A DNA stretch of 64,000 nucleotides from Desulfurobacterium atlanticum (lineage in GTDB: Bacteria; Aquificota; Aquificia; Desulfurobacteriales; Desulfurobacteriaceae), in the NCBI RefSeq assembly GCF_900188395.1, contig NZ_FZOB01000001.1, positions 62,001 through 126,000 of the forward strand, written 5' to 3'. The position numbers were made by a program, and so were the translations under genes. Below, one piece after another: positions 53,346 to 60,214 of the stretch; within the stretch, counting starts at the first letter, position 1; each line of letters starts with the position of its first letter. The notes under the pieces are model-generated. The model ran no database searches. It was not told the DNA's origin and saw only the letters and a list, made by a program, of their open reading frames with translations.

Positions 53346-53952
53346 TTTTCTCCTCCTTTAATTCAAATATAAATTCACAGTATTTTTTCCCGTGGTAGAT
53401 AGTGTTTTCTCCGTTTCCTCTGTGAAATTTAAACTCTGGAAACGCTTTCTGGAAAAATAGATTATCAACCCTGCAGAACATCTGTGTAAGATGGGGAAAA
53501 TTTATTTCTTTGAAAAATTGGTAGATAATGCATTCTTTTATTCTGAAATGGCAGATGGTTTCTGTGCATTTTACGTCCTCCACTGTGTTGAATCTAGAGA
53601 TACCTTCTTTTTCCATTTTTTCTCTGAATTTTAAAAGTCTTTTCATCGGGGTTAAATGTTTCTCTTTTGGAAGAAACTTTTCCATTTCCTTTATGCTGGT
53701 TGCCATCACTACTTTTTCTGTAATTTCCTCTCCTTTTTCTTTTCCATACTTTTGAGAGAGTTCAATGTAAATAGCGGGAATAAACGCAAGCCGTTTTATC
53801 AATTGGGCAGCTTCTCCCTTTCTCCTGGACCATGATGATTTTTTGTATATTTTACCGGAAAGGATGGTAGCAGAAATCAGAAGTTTGGGCCAGTGCCATC
53901 CTGTTTCCTTGTGTAAAACCTTTATTGTGATGAGAATTTCTCCCGGTTCCAT
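53293..53952 (-). CDS. L-2-amino-thiazoline-4-carboxylic acid hydrolase-like protein
   Basis: 219 residues from ATG 53952, with GAGG eight bases before it. The C-terminal half has the pattern of the ATC-hydrolase family: V-K-C-T-E-T-I-C-H-F-R, then P-H-L-T-Q-M-F-C-R-V-D, F-K-F-H-R-G and G-K-K-Y-C-E-F-I-F. Several conserved cysteines suggest metal or thiol chemistry. The true substrate is unknown; most family members are not characterised. The last 16 or so residues (polar, N-G-N-N-N-H-R-N-G) overlap cutA in another frame. Confidence 0.65.
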   Translation of the reverse strand: MEPGEILITIKVLHKETGWHWPKLLISATILSGKIYKKSSWSRRKGEAAQLIKRLAFIPAIYIELSQKYGKEKGEEITEKVVMATSIKEMEKFLPKEKHLTPMKRLLKFREKMEKEGISRFNTVEDVKCTETICHFRIKECIIYQFFKEINFPHLTQMFCRVDNLFFQKAFPEFKFHRGNGENTIYHGKKYCEFIFELKEEKSGKIYNGNNNHRNGKRS

Positions 53953-53984
53953 TTGCAATACCTCAATGTTCAGAGAAATTGTAA

Positions 53985-53990
53985 TATAAT
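53985..53990 (+). promoter_or_regulatory. Probable -10 box of comM
   Basis: Perfect TATAAT 20 bases before the comM ATG. No good -35 box at the usual distance, so the call is partial. Confidence 0.4.
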
Positions 53991-54009
53991 AATTGCTAAA
54001 GAGGTTAAA

Positions 54010-55527
54010 ATGGTAGCTGAAATAAAAAGTTATACCGTTTTAGGGGTTGATGCTGTTGAAGTTACTGTTCAGGTTGATGCAGGCAGAGGACTTCCTTCAG
54101 TTGCCATTGTTGGTCTTCCTGATTCTGCAGTAAAGGAGAGCAGGGAGAGAGTAAGGTCTGCACTTATAAATTCCGGTTTCCCTTTTCCAGCCAGAAAGGT
54201 TGTTATAAATCTTGCTCCTGCTGACCTTAAAAAAGAGGGGACAATATACGACCTTCCCATTTCCATAGGGATTCTGTTTTCTCAAAACATCGTTTCTGGT
54301 AGAAAACTTAAAGATTATCTTATAGCCGGTGAGCTTGGTTTAAACGGTGAAGTTCGCAGGGTGAAAGGAGCTCTTGCCTGCGCTATTCTTGCAAGAGAGA
54401 AGGGATATAAAGGGGTTATTCTTCCAGTTAACAATGCAGAAGAAGCTTCGCTTATAAGTGGTATTGAAATTGTTCCGGTTAAAACTCTTACCGAAACGGT
54501 TGCGTTTTTAAATGGAGATTTAACTATAGAGCCGTTTAAAAGAGAGGGGGATTTTAGAGAGTCAAAGTTTGATATTGATATGGCTGATGTTTCTGGACAG
54601 TTTCACGCAAAAAGGGCTGTTGAGATAGCTGCGGCAGGTGGGCATAATCTTCTTTTCTTTGGTCCTCCCGGGTCTGGCAAGACGATGATAGCAAGGAGAA
54701 TTCCAACGATACTTCCTCTGATGACAGAACAGGAGATTATTGAGACAACGAAAGTTTACAGTGCAGCAGGCTTGCTTTCTGAGGGTGTTATTGATAAAAG
54801 GCCATTCAGGTCACCACATCACCTTGTTTCTGATGTTGCAATGGTTGGTGGCGGTAGCAGTCTTAAACCTGGAGAAGTAAGTCTTGCTCATAATGGTGTT
54901 TTGTTTCTTGATGAGTTTCCGGAGTTTAAAAGGTCTGTTATAGAAGCTTTGAGACAGCCTCTTGAAGATGGGATGGTAACGGTTTCCCGTATTTCAGGAA
55001 CCGTTTCTTTTCCTGCAAGGTTTATGTTTGTTGCGGCTATGAATCCATGTCCCTGCGGATTTTACGGGTTTGAAGATGATGTTCACCAGTGTAGCTGTTC
55101 TCCTGTTCAGGTAAAAAGGTATCTTTCAAAAGTTTCCGGCCCAATTCTTGATAGAATAGATATTCACGTTTCCCTTCCGGCTGTTAAACCTGATGAACTT
55201 TCAAAGATGGAATGTGGAGAGACTTCAGCATCTATCAGGGAAAGGATTGAAAAGGCTCATGCTGTTCAGAGGGAGCGGTTTAAAGGATTAAAAATCTCTT
55301 TCAATTCCCATATGGGAAGCACTGAGATTCGTAAGTTCTGTTCTCTTTCTTCTGATGCTAAAGCTATTCTTGAAAAAGCTGTTTCAACGTTCAGGCTTTC
55401 TGCAAGAGGGTATAACAGAATACTGAAATTAGCAAGAACCATTGCAGACCTTGAGGGAGAAGAGATTATTAAATCCCATCATGTGGCTGAAGCTGTGAGT
55501 TTTAGAGAGGTTATAAAAATCAATTGA
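54010..55527 (+). CDS. comM: Mg-chelatase-like AAA+ ATPase ComM/YifB
   Basis: 505 residues from ATG 54010 (M-V-A-E-I-K-S-Y-T-V-L-G), with GAGG six bases upstream; the frame is open 19 codons further but without features. N-terminal Lon-protease-like (ChlI) domain with V-G-L-P-D-S-A-V-K-E-S; AAA+ core with G-P-P-G-S-G-K-T and L-D-E-F-P-E-F; cysteine cluster P-C-P-C-G...C-S-C-S. In naturally competent bacteria ComM is a helicase that moves branches during integration of donor DNA. Confidence 0.93.
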   Translation: MVAEIKSYTVLGVDAVEVTVQVDAGRGLPSVAIVGLPDSAVKESRERVRSALINSGFPFPARKVVINLAPADLKKEGTIYDLPISIGILFSQNIVSGRKLKDYLIAGELGLNGEVRRVKGALACAILAREKGYKGVILPVNNAEEASLISGIEIVPVKTLTETVAFLNGDLTIEPFKREGDFRESKFDIDMADVSGQFHAKRAVEIAAAGGHNLLFFGPPGSGKTMIARRIPTILPLMTEQEIIETTKVYSAAGLLSEGVIDKRPFRSPHHLVSDVAMVGGGSSLKPGEVSLAHNGVLFLDEFPEFKRSVIEALRQPLEDGMVTVSRISGTVSFPARFMFVAAMNPCPCGFYGFEDDVHQCSCSPVQVKRYLSKVSGPILDRIDIHVSLPAVKPDELSKMECGETSASIRERIEKAHAVQRERFKGLKISFNSHMGSTEIRKFCSLSSDAKAILEKAVSTFRLSARGYNRILKLARTIADLEGEEIIKSHHVAEAVSFREVIKIN

Positions 55528-55589
55528 TTTAGATAGAATATGGTTGTATATTGTTAGTGCCTGGATTACAAAATTTTTGCCAATGCAAT

Positions 55590-55997
55590 TTAAAATCCCA
55601 CTCTTCTATTTGTGATTTCGTTTTTCTTTGAAACATTTTTATCTTTTAAATGGTCTGTGTATTTGATTCTTGAAAGGAAATCACATATCCTGGCAACTTC
55701 AACTTCCTTTTCCTTTTCATATAAAAGTTTGGCAGCAGAAAGTTCAGGATACTTTTTTCTCAATTTAAAGAAGAACTCTTTTGGTAGTGGTTTGATTTCC
55801 AGAATATCAAACAATCTGCTTGGTCTTGTAAGAGCAGAATCTATCTCCTTAAAGTGAATATTGGTGCTTATTATGATTTTTGGTTTTCTTGGAATGAAAC
55901 CATCGGTGGCAGAAAGAATAGTTGAAATTATGTTGGAGATTTCATCGTCTTCACCGCGTTTAAATGAAGGGCAGTCAAAGCCATCCGTTTCGTTTTT
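55590..55997 (-). pseudogene. Remnant of an AAA+ ATPase (C-terminal part)
   Basis: The minus frame is open from 55997 to the stop at 55590 but has no sound start. It encodes the late part of an AAA+ core: D-D-E-I-S-N-I-I-S-T-I-L, A-T-D-G-F, I-I-I-S-T-N (sensor 1), E-I-D-S-A-L-T-R-P-S-R-L-F-D (sensor/arginine region), then a helical lid. Walker A and most of Walker B are missing; a stop (TGA at 56000-55998) cuts the frame upstream. It lies beside the decayed end of the CRISPR array and looks like debris of a lost gene. Confidence 0.65.
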
Positions 55998-56039
55998 TCA
56001 AAAGCTTATACCATTTTATTATGGTAGAGTGTCTAAGGA

Positions 56040-56074
56040 AAATTAATCCATCATGTTTTTCATGGCATTTCAAT
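56040..56074. repeat. Decayed CRISPR repeat outside the array
   Basis: TTAATCCATCATG followed by TTTTTCATGGCATTTCAA matches the array repeat at about 25 of 35 positions, including TAATCC, TTTTTCA and GGCATTTCAA in register. It is 163 bases from the first array repeat, with a MITE-like element in between. Confidence 0.6.
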
Positions 56075-56076
56075 TT

Positions 56077-56205
56077 GCTTGAAATCTTTTAGCTTTCAAA
56101 GGTGTTGAGATTCTTCGGTTGCAAAGCAACCTCAGAATGACAGAGAAAGTCATCCTGAGGGCAAAGCCCGAAGGATCTCTTAAAGTTTATAGCCACTTTT
56201 CAAGC
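56077..56205. mobile_element. MITE-like dispersed element, copy 6 (129 bp)
   Basis: Inverted ends GCTTGAAA and TTTCAAGC. Same internal order as the copy at 22120: GAGATTCTTCGGTTGCAAAG, CAACCTCAGAATGAC, GTCATCCTGAGGGCAAAGC, CCGAAGGATCTCTTAAAG. Non-coding, folds into a long hairpin. It starts two bases after a decayed CRISPR repeat and ends 32 bases before the first array repeat. Confidence 0.75.
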
Positions 56206-56237
56206 ATCCTTCCCTTCCTGTCTGTTAAAAAAACGAA

Positions 56238-57104
56238 AAGCATATCCCTCGCATTTTTCAGGGCATTTCAACATTTGTAGAAACTAAAAGATTTGTACTA
56301 ATTGAGTTCCGTCGTAATCCCTCGCATTTTTCAGGGCATTTCAACTATTGAAGACATAGAAAGTGTAGTAAGAAGATTTCCAGGTCGTAATCCCTCGCAT
56401 TTTTCAGGGCATTTCAACTATTCTTCAAATCTTCCTGAGCCTTTAAAGGAAGAAGTGGAAATTGTCGTAATCCCTCGCATTTTTCAGGGCATTTCAACAG
56501 CAATATATCAATATTAAATGTCTACAACTCTTTTGATGTCGTAATCCCTCGCATTTTTCAGGGCATTTCAACAGTTACCTTTAACATCCACCTTTCCATT
56601 AAGAATAAAAAGTCGTAATCCCTCGCATTTTTCAGGGCATTTCAACTTGGCCTCAGAAGTAGATGAGGCCGAATAAAAAAATATAAAGTCGTAATCCCTC
56701 GCATTTTTCAGGGCATTTCAACAAGAAAAGAGGGGAAGTAGAACATGCGGGGATAAGGTTACCTGTGTCGTAATCCCTCGCATTTTTCAGGGCATTTCAA
56801 CGCAAAAAAACAAACAGATAACAAACCAAGTCGTAATGTCGTAATCCCTCGCATTTTTCAGGGCATTTCAACTCGTAAGAATCAAATGGAATATTGTCTA
56901 TCATATTTTTAAGTCGTAATCCCTCGCATTTTTCAGGGCATTTCAACATGGAGCAAGACTGAACTTGTGGTGGATTGGTATGTTACTTAGAGTCGTAATC
57001 CCTCGCATTTTTCAGGGCATTTCAACTGTGATGAAAATTAGAGAAACCAATAAGTACATTCTGATTGAAGTCGTAATCCCTCGCATTTTTCAGGGCATTT
57101 CAAC
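56238..57104 (-). CRISPR. CRISPR array, 12 repeats and 11 spacers
   Basis: The 35-bp repeat starts GTCGTAATCCCTCGC and ends CAGGGCATTTCAAC on the plus strand; on the likely transcribed minus strand it starts GTTGAAATGCCC and ends GGGATTACGAC. Repeat starts: 56238, 56311, 56384, 56464, 56538, 56612, 56688, 56767, 56838, 56913, 56992, 57070. Eleven are identical; the one at 56238 differs in its first six bases, marking the old, leader-distal end. Spacers are 36-45 bp. CCCT and AGGG can pair inside the repeat. The ATTACGAC end resembles 5' handles of type III crRNAs such as ATTGCGAC of Thermus. The cas genes are at the right end. Confidence 0.97.
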
Positions 57105-57259
57105 AGTGGCAAAATCCAGACATTGAAACTCAATAGTTTCAAAACTTAAAATTTTGATAAATATCTAATATGCATTGCAATACAAAACCTCTGACCCTGT
57201 AAAAATTTGCCTTATTCACTTTACAAAGAGCAGTTATCTTTAAGAATTATACCAAAAAT
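57105..57259 (-). promoter_or_regulatory. CRISPR leader
   Basis: AT-rich, non-coding, 155 bases between the last cas2 stop and the array, at the end with perfect repeats. A TATAAT on the minus strand (57251-57246) may be the -10 box of the pre-crRNA promoter. Assigned as leader from array polarity and cas gene position. Confidence 0.6.
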
Positions 57260-57583
57260 TTAAAAGAAAAAGTCGTATATGAGAGAATTTTGGAAGTTTC
57301 CAAATCTTGAGATGGCTTTAGAGCTTCTTTCATCAAGAGGATACAGGTAAAACCTGTCTGTTTCTTTTCTTAAGTATTTACTTACATCCATAATTAACTG
57401 CATTTTTTCAGATGATGAAAGTTCAATTTCAAACACGCTTAATTGGGTTCTAATTCCGTATTTAAATAACAGTTTCATTATTCTGTTTCTTCTCTTCGCT
57501 GAAAGTTTCCTTTCAAGTTTGCTTCCGTCTCTAACGCATATATCGTAAACAGCAAGATATTTATAAATTCTGGTTCTTTTCAT
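57260..57583 (-). CDS. cas2: Cas2-like protein, divergent second copy
   Basis: 107 residues. Ferredoxin-like Cas2 fold: Y-L-A-V-Y-D-I-C-V-R-D (Asp14 in the metal place), a basic helix R-R-N-R-I-M-K-L-L-F-K-Y-G-I-R-T-Q-L-S-V-F-E-I-E-L, and R-F-Y-L-Y-P-L. It has an insertion between the first strand and helix (D-G-S-K-L-E-R-K-L-S-A-K) and an extra N-terminus, unlike its neighbour. The start overlaps the first cas2 by four bases. It probably forms part of the spacer-integration complex. Confidence 0.82.
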   Translation of the reverse strand: MKRTRIYKYLAVYDICVRDGSKLERKLSAKRRNRIMKLLFKYGIRTQLSVFEIELSSSEKMQLIMDVSKYLRKETDRFYLYPLDERSSKAISRFGNFQNSLIYDFFF

Positions 57584-57849
57584 AGTATGTAACTCTCATT
57601 TTGTTTTTCTTTTATTCCCAGTTTGACTATGTCGTTTATCACATAATTTGAAACGGGAAAGATATAAACTTTGTCTGTGGAACTATCTATCAGCGATTCT
57701 ATTTTCTCTTTCAGAGTTTCAAGTTCTTTTTCTGTCAGGTCAACCTCAAAACAGCTGAATTGAACTCTTCTGCCATAGTTTTTGAGAAGTTTCATAAGTT
57801 TGTTTCGTATCTTATCATCGCTTATATCGTAGGTTATAACGTAGAACAT
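57580..57849 (-). CDS. cas2: CRISPR-associated protein Cas2
   Basis: 89 residues, canonical length. M-F-Y-V-I-T-Y-D-I-S-D with Asp8, L-L-K-N-Y-G-R-R-V-Q-F-S-C-F-E-V-D-L and K-V-Y-I-F-P-V. Cas2 dimers bridge two Cas1 dimers and act as a ruler for new spacers. It overlaps cas1 by 16 bases and the divergent second cas2 by four. Confidence 0.93.
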   Translation of the reverse strand: MFYVITYDISDDKIRNKLMKLLKNYGRRVQFSCFEVDLTEKELETLKEKIESLIDSSTDKVYIFPVSNYVINDIVKLGIKEKQNESYIL

Positions 57850-58784
57850 CTTTTAAGTTCCTGTTTAATAGTTTTTATGAATTCTCCAATTTTTGAAAAG
57901 TATGTATCTTCTTTGTTGTGAATAACAATATCTGTAAAATACTTGAGGTAGATTTTCAGAGCATCTCCTTTAAGGTAAACTTTCCCCGATTCTTTTAGAA
58001 AATCGTTTTCATCAAAAAAACCATCGTTAAGCGTGTTAAAGACAAGAAGGGACAGCTCTGGCCTTACAAGTTCTAAAAGGTCGGAGCAAAGTGCAGCGTG
58101 TTTTCCTCTTTTGACGTGAAAGAAGCCGTAATAAGGGTCAAGTCCAGCAGATATAACAACAGGGTGTAAAACAGAATAGAAAAGTGTGTAGGTTAGACTT
58201 AAAAGGGCGTTTACCGGGTCTTTGGGTGGATAGTATTCTCTCTTTTCAAAGTAGAAAGGGCTTTCGTTAAAAGAAGCAAGTTTTGAGAAGAGGAAGCGAG
58301 AGATTGTTCCATCAACTCCAAGAAGAGAGTCTGTATTCTCTGCACTTTTGAGAGAAGCAGAAACAGAGTCTTTCCACTCAAGGACTGGAGAAAAGCTCAT
58401 TCCAGATTCTTTATATAAACCGGCAAGAACTTTCACAACACTTTCAAGTTTCTGGTTTAAAAGTTTTTTTGTTAGATTGATGCAGAGTTCTGGGTTTTTG
58501 AAGAACAGATATTGATAACCTCTATAACGGTTATCACTTCCAATAAACTCCGGGTAAACAACGCTTATAAGCCTTCCAAATTTGTTAAGAATAAAAAGGT
58601 ATCTACCTCTTGTTGATAGAAATTTAATTGCTGAAACGGTTATATTAACGTTACCCATCAAAAATACATGACTTATTGCTCCTATCGGGATTCTGTGTTT
58701 TTTTCCATCAGTTTCTACTATAAGTTCATTTCCATCTTTTGAAACTTTTGTTCCATTTGTTGTTATGAAGAGAAATCCTTTCAT
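57834..58784 (-). CDS. cas1: CRISPR-associated integrase Cas1
   Basis: 316 residues. The N-terminal beta domain is followed by the helical catalytic domain: L-L-G-V-D-G-T-I-S-R-F-L-F, D-P-Y-Y-G-F-F-H-V-K-R and A-A-L-C-S-D-L-L-E-L-V-R-P. His223 and Asp235 match the conserved metal ligands; the first ligand, Glu in nearly all Cas1 proteins, is Asp158 here. It integrates protospacers at the leader end of the array. The gene is nine bases after the Card1-like gene and overlaps cas2. Confidence 0.94.
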   Translation of the reverse strand: MKGFLFITTNGTKVSKDGNELIVETDGKKHRIPIGAISHVFLMGNVNITVSAIKFLSTRGRYLFILNKFGRLISVVYPEFIGSDNRYRGYQYLFFKNPELCINLTKKLLNQKLESVVKVLAGLYKESGMSFSPVLEWKDSVSASLKSAENTDSLLGVDGTISRFLFSKLASFNESPFYFEKREYYPPKDPVNALLSLTYTLFYSVLHPVVISAGLDPYYGFFHVKRGKHAALCSDLLELVRPELSLLVFNTLNDGFFDENDFLKESGKVYLKGDALKIYLKYFTDIVIHNKEDTYFSKIGEFIKTIKQELKRCSTL

Positions 58785-58793
58785 CGTTTCCCT

Positions 58794-59924
58794 TTAAATC
58801 TGGTTTCCTATTATCTCTTCAATGGTTAAAACGGTTATGTCAAGGAGATTGGCTCTTCTTTTTAAGAAGGTAAAGGAGCTGGAATTTCGGTGTATGTTTC
58901 TGTATCGTTTTCCTTCTGGAGTTTTAAAGTAGTCCTTCCATTCAGGCAGGTTTGGGTTGTAGGGTTGTCTGGGAGCATTGGGAAACTTCTCAAGCTCAGG
59001 TGGTTTGTCGTATATAGATGGGGAAGCCACACACAGATAACCTTTGCCAAAATCCCCTCCAACTCTTTTTGTAAGTTCATGTAATTCGTAAATATGCTTG
59101 AAAGTCAGGTTGTTGATTTTTCCTGTTTTGCAGGAGAAAAGATATAAACGATTGTTTTTTACAGCTATAACGTCAATTTCATTGGTTATAGAAGAGTTAT
59201 ACCATGAAAGTTTTACTCCGATATGTATATCAAAAAAGTCTTTTTCTGTGAGTTTCAGGAATAAAAACTCTTCAAACCATTTTCCACCTATGTAGTTTCT
59301 ATCAATAACAGGAAATGTTTTTCCAGAACGTTTAATGATGTTGTGTTTTAGGGCAAGGGATATAAATTCATGAGGGGTATCTTTCGTAAAGTAGCCTGTT
59401 TCAAACGCTTTTTTCATAAATGTGGAAAGTTTTTTAAAATTTATTCCTATGTAGTTTGTCATTTTTTTTCTGTAAAAAATTGTGTTTATCTCTGAAATCT
59501 CTTCTTCTATTTTGAAGCCATACATTGCCGAGTGTAGTTCCACATCAACAATATCCGGTTTTACTTTTAGAACCGTTTTTCCTTCAAAATTTATTATCTT
59601 TCCATCGGGGGTGTAGTAAAGGAGAGCGTCTTTACCAAAACGGTCAAACAGGATAAAAGAGGTATATTTTGTTCCACAGTTTAAGAGAAGTTTTGTTGAG
59701 TTTATGTCTTCTACAGCTTTTAGTATGCTTTCCCGGGAATAAGGGTTTATGTATCTTACTTCTACATCTATGCCTTTGTATGTGAGAACATTTTTTATAA
59801 AAGATTCAAATTTTTTCATTTGTGAAGTTGATAAAAGGATTACTTTTTCAGGTAAAAGGGAAAGTGCTGATACTACAATCGGAAAAGTTTGAGTTGAAAC
59901 TGGAGAGATTAAAAATTCTTTCAT
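58794..59924 (-). CDS. Card1/Can2-like CARF nuclease (DUF1887)
   Basis: 376 residues. The N-terminal CARF-type sensor domain (about 1-130) has I-S-P-V-S-T-Q-T and L-N-C-G-T-K-Y-T-S-F. After a winged-helix-like link (K-H-N-I-I-K-R-S-G), a PD-(D/E)xK nuclease domain shows G-G-K-W-F-E-E-F, N-E249-I-D251-V-I-A-V and S-C-K266-T-G. Card1/Can2 enzymes are switched on by cyclic tetra-adenylate made by type III Cas10 and cut single-stranded DNA, RNA or supercoiled DNA. No cas10 is in the window. First gene of the operon with cas1 and both cas2 genes. Confidence 0.88.
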   Translation of the reverse strand: MKEFLISPVSTQTFPIVVSALSLLPEKVILLSTSQMKKFESFIKNVLTYKGIDVEVRYINPYSRESILKAVEDINSTKLLLNCGTKYTSFILFDRFGKDALLYYTPDGKIINFEGKTVLKVKPDIVDVELHSAMYGFKIEEEISEINTIFYRKKMTNYIGINFKKLSTFMKKAFETGYFTKDTPHEFISLALKHNIIKRSGKTFPVIDRNYIGGKWFEEFLFLKLTEKDFFDIHIGVKLSWYNSSITNEIDVIAVKNNRLYLFSCKTGKINNLTFKHIYELHELTKRVGGDFGKGYLCVASPSIYDKPPELEKFPNAPRQPYNPNLPEWKDYFKTPEGKRYRNIHRNSSSFTFLKRRANLLDITVLTIEEIIGNQI

Positions 59925-59977
59925 TACAGGTTCTCCGTATCCCCCATTTCTATTATTTTACCAAATTGAAAAGTTGC

Positions 59978-60205
59978 TTATCTAACTTTTGAAAGGAGAT
60001 AGAAAATTAACGATATGATAATGCTTATTAAAATACTTGTTGTGATTGGAAAGTAGAACACAAAGTTATCTCTTTTTATGTAGATATCACCGGGCAATCT
60101 GCCCAGAGGGAATCCGCCAGGTAGTTTTGAAATGAGAATCAGCAAAAAGCCGAAGAAAGCTATCATAAGTCCAAAATACAGAAGCATTTTTCCTATCTCT
60201 TCCAT
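59978..60205 (-). CDS. DUF2905 small membrane protein
   Basis: 75 residues, two membrane helices with the conserved middle P-G-G-F-P-L-G-R-L-P-G-D-I-Y-I-K-R of DUF2905. Function unknown. GGAGG before ATG; it begins ten bases after the 7TM-HD gene, so the two probably share a transcript. Confidence 0.9.
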   Translation of the reverse strand: MEEIGKMLLYFGLMIAFFGFLLILISKLPGGFPLGRLPGDIYIKRDNFVFYFPITTSILISIIISLIFYLLSKVR

Positions 60206-60214
60206 AAACCCTCC

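Noticed and set aside
55612-56046. Plus-strand frames beside the array
   Set aside because: They are antisense to the AAA+ remnant, which has clear family motifs on the minus strand.
56302-56517. Open frame across CRISPR repeats
   Set aside because: It translates repeat units (R-I-F-Q-G-I-S-T again and again) and is not a gene.
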